A DNA stretch of 64,000 nt from Nocardioides soli. Lineage in GTDB: Bacteria; Actinomycetota; Actinomycetes; Propionibacteriales; Nocardioidaceae. The stretch is taken from positions 1,726,784 to 1,790,783 of the forward strand of contig NZ_JACHWR010000002.1 of NCBI RefSeq assembly GCF_014191495.1, read 5' to 3'. Made by a program: the position numbers and the translations under genes. Shown in pieces: positions 23,983 through 31,902 of this stretch; within the stretch, counting starts at the first letter, position 1; every line of letters starts with the position of its first letter. The notes beneath the pieces were generated by a model. The model searched no databases. It worked only from the letters and a program-made list of their open reading frames with translations, and was not told where the DNA came from.

Positions 23983-24154
23983 CTAGGTCCTCGACGTCGG
24001 CCTCCAGGACCCGCTCGAGGATGTCGGCGATGCCCCCTGGCGAGCCGTCACACTCGGCCACCAGGGCCTCGGCCAGACGATCGAGGGCGGCGTCTCCGCG
24101 GGCGGTGAAGGTGACGACACCGGGGACCGGGTTCTCGGCTGGGGGAGTGCTCAT

Positions 24155-24494
24155 GGTCCACCTCGCTTTCTGGTCACTAGGTGCGAACGAGGTCGGTAGG
24201 CGATCAGCCCGATCTGCGACACGAAGGAAATCCGGCGGCTATCGCGCGGGAGAACTCACGGCCCTGTGTGGGGCTTGCACCGGGTGGCCAGCGGGGGCAA
24301 GGCCACCGAGGGTGACACCGAGGCTGGGCGCGATCTCGCGCCCAAGGTCATTCGCCGTGCGGCGAGGAGTGTCCGCGTCGCCAGCGGCGCACTCACTGAG
24401 AGACGGTCGGGCTCCGCGGTCCCAGGTCGTCGGTCCGGGGCAGCCCAGCCTGACCGATCCCGCAGGCGATCGGTACCGCTAGTGTTCGTCGGCG
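24155..24494. other. 340-bp intergenic region, no supported gene
   Basis: It separates the interrupted small gene from the double-HTH regulator. It contains ctggtcactaggtgcg near 24166, a loose relative of the element motif. Reading frames here lack ribosome binding sites and coding-like composition. It probably carries divergent promoters. Confidence 0.4.
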
Positions 24495-24947
24495 ATGGCC
24501 TCCGGAATCGACCCCAACGCGTTGAGGGCTGCTCGCGAGGAAGCGGGGTTGACTCAGCATGAGTTGGCGCGCTTGGTGGGAGCGGCTGGGGGTGAGCGCA
24601 TCTCTCGCTGGGAGTTGGGCACGTCATCTCCGCGCCCCGACTTCCTGGTGAGACTCGCCAACGCCCTCGACATCCCGACGCTTCGGCTGATCCAGATCGA
24701 CGGTGAGGTCCCCGATCTCAGGGCGCTGCGCCTGCAGGCAGGGCTCACCGCGCCGAAGCTCGCGATGGCCGTGAAGGTAGCTGTGCCGACCTACTACGCC
24801 TGGGAGCAAGGGCGCTGGGCCAGACTCCCTGCACGTGAGTCGCTTGAAGCGCTCGCCCGCGCTTGCGGGGTGGCCGTCGATGCGGTGGTCGCGGCTCTCC
24901 GTGAGTCCCAGCGACAGCGCCAGCGGCGCGGAGACACTTCGGCCTGA
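24495..24947 (+). CDS. Transcriptional regulator with two XRE-type HTH domains
   Basis: The 150-aa product has one HTH at about residues 7-60 (LRAAREEAGLTQHELARLVG, RISRWELGTSSPRPDFLVRL) and a second at about 73-130 (LRALRLQAGLTAPKLAMAVK, TYYAWEQGRW, LEALARACGV). Tandem HTH in one chain lets a monomer contact two half-sites. It is immediately upstream of the Tad pilus operon and is a good candidate to read the shared 12-bp motif. The domains are evident; the target is inference. Confidence 0.8.
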   Translation: MASGIDPNALRAAREEAGLTQHELARLVGAAGGERISRWELGTSSPRPDFLVRLANALDIPTLRLIQIDGEVPDLRALRLQAGLTAPKLAMAVKVAVPTYYAWEQGRWARLPARESLEALARACGVAVDAVVAALRESQRQRQRRGDTSA

Positions 24948-25258
24948 CGAGTGCGCAACTGCAGCCGGGTTTTGGACGCTATCCACAGGCGAGAAACTGA
25001 TTCCGGAAGAAGCGGACGATCTGTGGTCCCATGGACTCCGGATCATTCGGAGGCGTTGACGCTAATTCCATCGGGGGAATGAGCTGCGCAACCCTTCCGG
25101 TCAGGACTGGGCGATGTCATCTCGGAATCGGTCACCTGTGGAAACCGAGCCGTTCGATAGAAATGCACTAGTGCGCAAGTATCGAGTTGGGCTTGTGGTG
25201 ATCGCCGAGGGCCCGTCTTGACACGTAGGTGATCGAGACACGAGAGGACTCGGGATCC
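24948..25258 (+). promoter_or_regulatory. Promoter region of the Tad operon with DnaA-like box and ICE motif
   Basis: This 311-bp region is less GC-rich than its neighbours. It holds ctatccaca (24979-24987, one mismatch to the DnaA box). It also has ttgaca at 25218-25223, a -35-like hexamer, overlapping cacgtaggtgat (25222-25233), a variant of the element motif 25 bp before the first Tad gene. No gene is seen. Confidence 0.5.
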
Positions 25259-25939
25259 ATGTCGCTTAACACCGCTCAAAGTGCGTCGGGCGAGGCGCCC
25301 TCCGCCAGTCGACCTGCGCCCAATCTCAACAACAGTCCACGGCTCAAGCGGCGCCGCAGGCCGTGGGTCTTCGCACTTTGTGCTGCCCTTGTCGCCGCCG
25401 GCGCCCTGGGAACCGCGTTCGCGTTCACCTCGGTCAACGACACCCAAGAGGTCCTGATCGTCAGCCGTGACATCAAGCGCGGCGCGACCATCGAGGCCGG
25501 GGACCTCTCGGTGGTGCGGGTGAGCATCGACCCAGCGCTGACCCCGGTCGCCGGGAGTCAGAAGGGCGAACTCGAGGGCAGCCGCGCCGCCGTCGACCTG
25601 TGGGCCGGCACCCTGCTCACCGAGCAGGCCGTCACCGACAGCCTGGTGCCGGGGGATGGGGAGTCCCTGGTGGGCATCAGCCTCACTCCCGCCCAGATGC
25701 CCTCGGAGCCGCTCTACTCCGGTGACTCGGTCCGGATCGTCACCACGCCCGGCGACCAGGGCGAGATCACTAACGAGGACCCGGTCACGGTCGAGGCAGT
25801 CGTCGTTGGTGTTAGCCGCGTGCAGGAGACCGGCGAGACCGTTGTTGACGTCTCTGTCCCCGAGGGCGATGCCGCTGACCTGGCCGCCCGTGCCGCGACC
25901 GGGCGGGTCGCACTGGTCCTGGACGCTCGGGAGCGCTGA
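25259..25939 (+). CDS. cpaB: CpaB/RcpC-like SAF-domain protein of the Tad pilus
   Basis: The 226-aa product has a cytoplasmic basic stretch (RLKRRRRPW), one TM at about residues 36-56 and a SAF domain (VLIVSRDIKRGATIEAGDLSVVRVS, LWAGTLLTEQAV), followed by the RcpC-like extension (LVGISLTPAQMP, LYSGDSVRIVTTP). CpaB proteins support pilus passage across the envelope. The ATG at 25259 is preferred to the GTG at 25229. It is the first gene of the Tad operon, with the regulatory motif just upstream. Confidence 0.78.
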   Translation: MSLNTAQSASGEAPSASRPAPNLNNSPRLKRRRRPWVFALCAALVAAGALGTAFAFTSVNDTQEVLIVSRDIKRGATIEAGDLSVVRVSIDPALTPVAGSQKGELEGSRAAVDLWAGTLLTEQAVTDSLVPGDGESLVGISLTPAQMPSEPLYSGDSVRIVTTPGDQGEITNEDPVTVEAVVVGVSRVQETGETVVDVSVPEGDAADLAARAATGRVALVLDARER

Positions 25940-25942
25940 CCG

Positions 25943-26782
25943 ATGGCGCTGATCGTCCTCGCCTCCGCGAGCGGTTCGCCCGGCGTCTCCACCACGGCGC
26001 TGGGGCTCACCCTCAACTGGCACCGTCCCGTGCTCCTGGTCGACGCCGACCCGACCGGTTCCTCCGCGGTGTTCGCCGGCTACTTCCACGGCACCCAGGA
26101 ACCCACCGGCGGGCTGATCAACCTTGCCCTCGCGATGCGCGAGGGGACACTGGCTGCCGCCCTTCCTCGCGAGACGCTGTTGCTGGACCCCGAGGCCCCG
26201 GCCGAGCGCGCGCCCTGGTTCCTGCCTGGCATTCGCGCCCACGAGCAGGCCCCGAGCCTGCTGCCGCTGTGGGACCCGCTCACCGAGCAGTTGCGCGCTC
26301 TGGAGCGCAATGGCCAGGACGTCATCGTCGACGCCGGACGGCTCGGCCTCGCCGGCTGGCCCCAGCCGCTGATCGCCGCCTCCGACCTGACGCTGCTCGT
26401 CACCCGCAGCTCGCTGCCGGCACTGGCCGGCGCGACCAGCTGGGCCAAGACCCTGCGCGCCCAGTTCGCTGGGGTCGGTGGCCTGTCTCGGCTCGGGGTC
26501 CTCCTCGTCGACGAGGAGCGACGCTGGCCCGCGATGCCCGCCGGCGCCCGAGTCCGGCCGTACAGCGCCCGGCACATCGCCAAGGCCCTGCAGATCCCCG
26601 TCGTCGCCTCCGTGGAATGGGAGCCCGAGGTGGCAGAGGTCTACTCCCACGGCGCCCGCAAGCCCCGCAAGTTCGAGTCCTCCGGGCTGCTGCGCGGCTA
26701 CCGGGCCAGCGCCGCGGCCATCCAGTCCATCCTCGGCGCCAACCAGGCCGCCCTCGCTCCCACGAACGGAGGTCGCGCATGA
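25943..26782 (+). CDS. cpaE: CpaE/MinD-like ATPase with atypical P-loop
   Basis: The 279-aa product has the MinD fold: P-loop region ASGSPGVSTTALGL, Walker A' partner PVLLVDADPTG, DVIVDAGRLG and a switch-like LLVTRSSLPALAG. The deviant Walker A (KGGxGKS/T) has lost its lysines; Ser/Gly/Val replace them, so nucleotide use is uncertain. CpaE-like proteins place the pilus machine at a cell pole. It is 3 bp from the SAF gene and overlaps the CpaF gene by 4 bp. Confidence 0.7.
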   Translation: MALIVLASASGSPGVSTTALGLTLNWHRPVLLVDADPTGSSAVFAGYFHGTQEPTGGLINLALAMREGTLAAALPRETLLLDPEAPAERAPWFLPGIRAHEQAPSLLPLWDPLTEQLRALERNGQDVIVDAGRLGLAGWPQPLIAASDLTLLVTRSSLPALAGATSWAKTLRAQFAGVGGLSRLGVLLVDEERRWPAMPAGARVRPYSARHIAKALQIPVVASVEWEPEVAEVYSHGARKPRKFESSGLLRGYRASAAAIQSILGANQAALAPTNGGRA

Positions 26783-28461
26783 GCACCAACGGCACCAACG
26801 GACACCAGCCCGGGACCAACGGCCGCGACCCGCTGCGCGCCGACGAGTGGCTCGAGGCACGGCACGCCGCGACCAGCGACCGCACCTCGCCCTTCGCCCG
26901 CGGTCGCAACACCCAGCCGCCCCCGCCCCCGCCGGCCACGGAGGACCACGACCCGACCTCGCTGCCGATCTTCGCCTCCGCCTGGACCAGCGAGGAGCAG
27001 CTGCCGGGGCGCGCCCGCTCCGAGTTCAGCCTGCGCCCTCTCGTTGCGCCCGCACCGGAGGAGCACCACCACAACGTCCCCGGCGCGGACGGCCGGGTCG
27101 AGCTGGACTGGGAGCTGATCGCGCAGTACCGCGCGGAGATCTCCTCGCGACTGACCGCGCGTCTGGACAAGGAAGGTGGCCGGGTCACCGAGGAGGACCG
27201 CGAGCAGATGGGCCTCGACGTCATCGAGGAGCTCATCAAGTCCGAGGCCGAGACGCTGGTCTCCACCGGCCGGCCCCCGTGGACTAAGGACCAGGAGAAG
27301 GCGCTCAAGTCCGCCCTCCACGCCGCCCTGTTCGGTCTGGGCCGCCTGCAGCCCCTGGTCGAGCGCGAGGACGTCGAGAACATCATTGTCATCGCCCGTG
27401 GCCCGGTCTGCGCGGTGTGGCTGGAGCTGGTCGACGGCACACTCGTCGAGGCCGACCCGATCGCCGACTCCGAGGACGAGCTGCGCGAGTTCCTCGCCGA
27501 CCTCGGCGCCCGGCAGAACCGGCCCTTCACCGAGGCCCGCCCGCACCTGGATCTCCGGCTGCCCGGGGGAGCGCGGCTCGCTGCCGGCTCCTGGGTGATG
27601 GCTTACACCTCTGTCGTGATCCGCCGCCACGGCATGCGCGAGGTGTCGATGGACGAGATGGTCTACGACCGCAAGGCCTGCACCGCGGTCCTGGCCGACT
27701 TCCTCGCCGCCTGCGTGCGGGCCGGCAAGAGCATCGTCGTCTCCGGCGTCCAGGGCTCGGGCAAGACCACCTGGGTCCGCGCCCTGTGCTCGTGCATCCC
27801 GCCGTGGGAGATGATCGGCACCTTCGAGACCGAGTTCGAGCTGCACCTGCACGAGCTGGTCGACCGGCACAAGATCGTCCACGCGTGGGAGCACCGCCCC
27901 GGATCCGGCGAGGTCGGCATCGACGGTCGCCAGGCCGGTGAGTTCAGCCTCGAGGAGGCCATCCATCACTCCTTCCGGTTCAACCTCGCCCGCCAGATCG
28001 TCGGTGAGGTCCGCGGCCCGGAGGTCTGGAACATGCTCAAGGCCATGGAGTCCGGCCCGGGCTCGATCAGCACCACCCACGCCCGCAGCGCCGAGCACAC
28101 CATCGAGAAGCTCGTTTCCTGCGCCATGGAGAAGGGCCCGCAGGTCACCCGCGAGCTGGCGATCAGCAAGCTGGCCGCGGCGATCGACATCGTGATGTAC
28201 CTGCGCTCCGAGGTCGTCCCCAACGGCGACGGGACCTTCCGCAAGCAGCGGTGGGTCGAGGAGGTCCTGGTCGTCCAGCCGAGCATCGACGCGGCCCGTG
28301 GGTACGCCACCACCCCGATCTTCGCGCCCAACCAGCTCGGCCAGGCCGTTGCGACCGGCAAGCTCGACAACTTCCTCGCCCAGGAGCTCGCCCGCCACGG
28401 GTTCGACCTCGAGGCGTATAAGGCCGAGTCCCAGGCCAACCCGGGGGTGGCCACCTCATGA
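26779..28461 (+). CDS. tadA: CpaF/TadA-family secretion ATPase of the Tad pilus
   Basis: The 560-aa product starts at the ATG overlapping the previous stop, behind GGAGG. A disordered N-terminus (1-100) precedes the N-terminal domain and the ATPase core. Walker A is GVQGSGKTTW (about residues 322-331), the Asp box is ETEFELHLHEL, Walker B and the His box lie around RQIVGEVRGPEVWNML and STTHARSAEHTIEKL. All key residues are intact. It powers pilus assembly. It is coupled to TadB downstream (ATGA). Confidence 0.88.
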   Translation: MSTNGTNGHQPGTNGRDPLRADEWLEARHAATSDRTSPFARGRNTQPPPPPPATEDHDPTSLPIFASAWTSEEQLPGRARSEFSLRPLVAPAPEEHHHNVPGADGRVELDWELIAQYRAEISSRLTARLDKEGGRVTEEDREQMGLDVIEELIKSEAETLVSTGRPPWTKDQEKALKSALHAALFGLGRLQPLVEREDVENIIVIARGPVCAVWLELVDGTLVEADPIADSEDELREFLADLGARQNRPFTEARPHLDLRLPGGARLAAGSWVMAYTSVVIRRHGMREVSMDEMVYDRKACTAVLADFLAACVRAGKSIVVSGVQGSGKTTWVRALCSCIPPWEMIGTFETEFELHLHELVDRHKIVHAWEHRPGSGEVGIDGRQAGEFSLEEAIHHSFRFNLARQIVGEVRGPEVWNMLKAMESGPGSISTTHARSAEHTIEKLVSCAMEKGPQVTRELAISKLAAAIDIVMYLRSEVVPNGDGTFRKQRWVEEVLVVQPSIDAARGYATTPIFAPNQLGQAVATGKLDNFLAQELARHGFDLEAYKAESQANPGVATS

Positions 28462-29400
28462 GCCCAATGTCATCGGGGTTCCTGCCCGCCGTGTTCGGCG
28501 CCCTCATCGTCATCGGCCTGATCGGCATGGTCTACGCGATGATCCCGGCGCCGCCAAAGCCGGCCCGGACCGCCACCCCGTTCGGACGGCTCGGGAGCTG
28601 GTTCGTCCGGCTCGACCGTCGTACCCGGATGCTCATGATCGGCGGCGCCGTGGCCGGCCTCCTGGTCGCGCTGGTGACCGGCTGGGTGATCGCGATCGTG
28701 CTCGTCCCGTCCGCGATCGTCGGCATCCCGCTGCTGCTCACGCCGCCGCCGGCCGCCGCGAGCATCGAGAAGCTCGAGGCGCTCGAGGAGTGGACCCGGT
28801 CCCTGTCGGGCAAGCTGACCGCCGGGACAGTCCGCTGCGCTCTGCGCTCATCAAGTCGCTGCAGTCGACGCCGGCAGCCGATCGAGCGCGAGGTCGGGCT
28901 GATGGTCTCCCGGCTGTGGAACAACACCTCCTCCACCGAGGACGTGCTGCGCGCCTTCGCCGAGGACCTCAAGCGACTCCACCGGCGACGTCGTGGCCAG
29001 CCAGCTGATCCTCGCCGCCAGCGGCCGCGGGACAGGCCGGTACTGTCGAAGTCCCTCGAGGCCCTCGCCGAGACCGTCGCGGCCGACGTCCGCGCACGCC
29101 GCCAGATCGCCGCCGACCAGGCCAAGCCCCGCACCACCGCACGCACCGTCACCGTGATCACCCTCGGCGTGCTCGGCATCCTCGCCTTGACCGGCGACTA
29201 CATCGAGCCCTACAGGCACCCCACTGGGTCAGGTCGTCCTCGCCGGTCCTGCTGGCCGCATACGTGGCGACGCTGCTGTGGATGCGCCGGCATGGCCGGT
29301 CGCCAAGCCGCTCCCGCGATTCCTCGACCTCCAGGCCCGCAACGCCCACCGCGCTGCCCAGCGCACAGCGCACAGCGAGAAGGAAGGAGCACTGGCATGA
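28458..29400 (+). pseudogene. tadB: TadB-like inner-membrane protein with several single-base indels
   Basis: The N-terminal half is readable from ATG 28458 with TMs at about residues 8-30 and 55-88. From 28820 the reading moves between frames. The coherent protein reads SPLRSALIKSLQSTPAA, EREVGLMVSRLWNN, DVLRAFAEDL, STGDVVASQLILAASGRG, LSKSLEALAETVAADVRARR, then TMs around ITLGVLGILALTG. These are T2SF-family features. I count at least seven one-base changes between 28820 and 29310, mostly in C/G runs. Either the gene is dead or this stretch has read errors. Confidence 0.7.
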
Positions 29401-30312
29401 CCGGCCTGCAGCTCGCGCTCGCCAGCGGCACCCTCCTCGGTCTGGCCCTCGCCCTGCTCGTGTGGCGCCTCGCGCCCTCTGACCCCGACCTGGTCGACGC
29501 GCTGGACCGGCTCTCGCCCGACCGCGTCGTGCCCCGCCGCGGCACCCCCGGCCTCGACGACGCCGGCACCGACCCCGGCTCGGCCGTCGACCGGATCGGC
29601 CTGTGGGCGATGAAGAACCTGCCCGGCGGCGCCTGGGCACACACGCCCCGCAAGGACCTGGCCATCCTGCAGATCAGTGAGACCCGGTTCTACGGCGAGA
29701 AGGTCGTCTGGGCCCTGCTCGGCCTCGTCATGCCGCCGCTGCTGGCGACCTTCTTCTCGCTGATCGGGCTGCCGCTGCCGTTCGCCATCCCCACGCTCGG
29801 ATCGCTGGCCCTGGCTGCCCTGTTCTGGTTCATGCCCAACTACAACGCCACCGACGACGGCCAAGAAGGCCCGCATCGAGTTCAACCGGGCCCTCGGCGC
29901 CTACATCGACATGGTCGCCACCGGTGTCCGCGACGGATCCAGCGGCCAGCAGGCGCTGCGCTCGGCCGCCGAGGTCGGCGACAAGTGGGTGTTCAAGCGC
30001 ATCGAGAGCGAGCTGCGCCGCGCCCGCTACATGACCCGCGCACCGTGGGACTCCCTGCACAGCCTGGCCGACGAGCTCGGCGTCCCCGAGCTCGACGACC
30101 TCGCCGACATCATGCAGCAGTCCGGCCAGGACGGAGCCCAGATCTACAACAACCTCCGGGCCCGCGCCGCGGCGCTCCGCTCGGCGATGCTCAGCGCCGA
30201 GCTCGGCAAGGCCAACGCCGCCTCCGAGCGCATGTACATCCCGGCCAGCCTGCTCGGCATCGTCTTCATGGCGATCCTCGTCACCCCCTCGATGCTCCGA
30301 TTCGCCACCTGA
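29397..30312 (+). pseudogene. tadC: TadC-like inner-membrane protein, one frameshift
   Basis: It starts MTGLQLALASGTLLGLALAL at the ATG overlapping the TadB stop. The first frame runs with TMs to NYNATDD. One extra G near 29861 shifts the frame, after which KKARIEFNRALGAYIDMVAT and QQSGQDGAQIYNNLRARAAALR lead to a final TM (IPASLLGIVFMAILVTP). This is the T2SF domain of TadC. Corrected length about 304 aa. It pairs with TadB as the pilus platform. Confidence 0.72.
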
Positions 30313-30390
30313 CCGACCTAACACCGACCCCTCGCGTCCCGGGTCACCCCAGACCGCAACCGAAACAGGAACCAGGAAGGAAGAACCCCG

Positions 30391-30594
30391 ATGTTGAAGC
30401 TCTTCATCGCCCTCCAGATGGCGGCCATGACCGCGCTCGCATCCCTCGAGGACCGCGCGACCAGGCAGCGCGACGAGCGCGGCTCGGTCACCATTCAGGA
30501 AGTGCTCTGGGCGGTGGCAGCCATCGCGATCGTGGCCATCGTCGTCGCAGCCATCAAGGCCTTCGTGACCAGCGAGTCCGGCAAGATCAAGTAG
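30391..30594 (+). CDS. flp: Flp-type pilin
   Basis: The 67-aa product has a basic leader ending RQRDERG, then the processed sequence SVTIQEVLWAVAAIAIVAIVVAAI, a hydrophobic helix with Glu at +5 after the Gly as in type IV/Flp prepilins, then a short tail. It is preceded by AGGAAGG. It is the likely major pilus subunit, processed by a prepilin peptidase not seen in this window. Confidence 0.78.
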   Translation: MLKLFIALQMAAMTALASLEDRATRQRDERGSVTIQEVLWAVAAIAIVAIVVAAIKAFVTSESGKIK

Positions 30595-30611
30595 GCAGGA
30601 CCAGCTCCGTC

Positions 30612-31007
30612 ATGTTCGCCAGCTCTCAGCGCCGCAGCCGGGACGAGCGCGGGTCAGTGACCATCCAGATGGTCTTCTTGATGCCCGCGCTGTTCCTGCT
30701 GATGTTCCTCGGCCTCCAGGGAGCCCTGTACTACCACGCGAAGCAGGTAGCGCTCGCGGCCGCGCAAGAGGGCGCCCGCGAGGCAGGCAGCGAGACCGGA
30801 ACCCGCCAGTCCGGCGTCGCCACGGCGAACACCTTCCTCCACGACGCCGGCGGATCCGACGTGATGACCTCCACCAGCGTCTCCGGATCACGGACCACGA
30901 CAACGGCAACGATCATCGTCACCGGCAAGTCGCTGAGCGTGATCCCCGGCTGGCAGGTGACCGTCAGGCAGAGCGCCAGCGTCCCGGTCGAAAGGCTCAC
31001 GGAATGA
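30612..31007 (+). CDS. tadE: TadE-like minor pilin
   Basis: The 131-aa product has the leader SRDERG followed by SVTIQMVFLMPALFLLMFLGLQ, a TadE-type hydrophobic segment, and a soluble beta-rich domain. Position +5 is Met instead of Glu. The conserved ALYYHAKQVALAAAQEGAREA region matches TadE-like proteins. It overlaps the next start by GA-ATGA coupling. Confidence 0.76.
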   Translation: MFASSQRRSRDERGSVTIQMVFLMPALFLLMFLGLQGALYYHAKQVALAAAQEGAREAGSETGTRQSGVATANTFLHDAGGSDVMTSTSVSGSRTTTTATIIVTGKSLSVIPGWQVTVRQSASVPVERLTE

Positions 31008-31453
31008 CCTGGCGAGTTCATGATTCCCGCCCCCGCCGGGACGAGCGCGGATCCGTGGCCATCGAGGCCGCGATCGGCGTCCCGGCCTTCGGCCTGTTCA
31101 TCGCGATGATCATCCTCGGCGGACGCGTCGAGATCGCCAAGCAGTCGGTGGAGGCCGCCGCCTACGAGGCAGCTCGAGCAGCGTCCATCGAGCGGACCCA
31201 GAGCGAGGCGATCAGCTCCGGCAAGTCCGCGGCCAGCAGGAGCCTGAACGACCAGGGCCTGCAGTGCGCGACCACCAACGTCACGGTCAACGCCGCGGCG
31301 TTCAACGCACCACTGGGCACCACCGCGCAAGTGACCGCAACGGTGACCTGCAAGGTTGACGTCGCCGACCTTGCCATCCCCGGGGTGCCGGGGACCAGGA
31401 CGATCACCGCGACCGCCAGCAGTCCCGTCGACGCATATCGGGAGCGCCGATGA
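31004..31453 (+). CDS. TadE/TadF-like minor pilin
   Basis: The 149-aa product has the leader RRDERG followed by SVAIEAAIGVPAFGLFIAMIIL, a TadE-family hydrophobic helix with Glu at +5. It continues with AKQSVEAAAYEAARAASIER and a soluble domain with two Cys (QCATTN, VTCKVD). Coupled by ATGA on both sides. Confidence 0.75.
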   Translation: MTWRVHDSRPRRDERGSVAIEAAIGVPAFGLFIAMIILGGRVEIAKQSVEAAAYEAARAASIERTQSEAISSGKSAASRSLNDQGLQCATTNVTVNAAAFNAPLGTTAQVTATVTCKVDVADLAIPGVPGTRTITATASSPVDAYRERR

Positions 31454-31902
31454 TGAGGCAGCAGCTGCGCCGCCTCCCTTCGGGTCGCACCCGGGACGAG
31501 CGGGGCTCCATCAGCGTGTGGTTCGCCACCGCCTCGTTCGCGATGATCATTCTTGTCGGGATGGCCGTCGACCTCGGCGGCAAGGTCCACACCCAGCAGC
31601 AGGCCCGCAGCGCCGCTGCTCAGGCAGCGCGCACCGGCGCCCAGGAGGTCCAGGGCTCGACCGCGGTGCGTGGCGAGGATCTCCGCGTCGACATCAACGC
31701 CGCCAAGGCGGCCGCGATGGACTACCTCCACGCCGCCGGCGTGGAAGGGAACGCGCGCGTCGTCGACGGCGACACCCTGATCGTCACCACCACCGACACC
31801 TACACCAGCAAGTTCCTCGGGATCATCGGCCTGGACTCCATGCAGGTCACCGGGGAGGCGTCCGCGCGGCTCATCCGCGCCGAAGGAGGCATCGAACGAT
31901 GA
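31450..31902 (+). CDS. TadG/Rv3654c-like minor pilin
   Basis: The 150-aa product has the leader TRDERG followed by SISVWFATASFAMIILVGMAVDLGG, then HTQQQARSAAAQAARTGAQEV, a helix typical of TadG-like proteins, and a soluble C-terminal domain. Its leader shares the RDERGS box of the three preceding genes. The stop overlaps the LysM/BTAD gene. Confidence 0.75.
   Translation: MMRQQLRRLPSGRTRDERGSISVWFATASFAMIILVGMAVDLGGKVHTQQQARSAAAQAARTGAQEVQGSTAVRGEDLRVDINAAKAAAMDYLHAAGVEGNARVVDGDTLIVTTTDTYTSKFLGIIGLDSMQVTGEASARLIRAEGGIER

Larger units (their letters stand above)
22833..24154 (-). pseudogene. 114-aa gene interrupted by the IS5-family element
   Basis: The 5' part is 23983-24154 (MSTPPAENPVPGVVTFTARG, IADILERVLEADVEDL) and the 3' part is 22833-23005. 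Removing the IS and one CTAG copy restores a single 345-base reading frame (EDL then AECLSETTRPHADRPGRG). The original protein had a short helical N-terminal domain resembling small regulatory proteins and a disordered C-terminus. The insertion inactivates it. Its upstream region has a weak motif-like sequence. Confidence 0.7.

Noticed and set aside
26698..28398. 566-aa minus-strand frame opposite the CpaF gene
   Set aside because: It is antisense to an intact ATPase with Walker motifs and has low-complexity Asp/Gly/Val/Arg composition.
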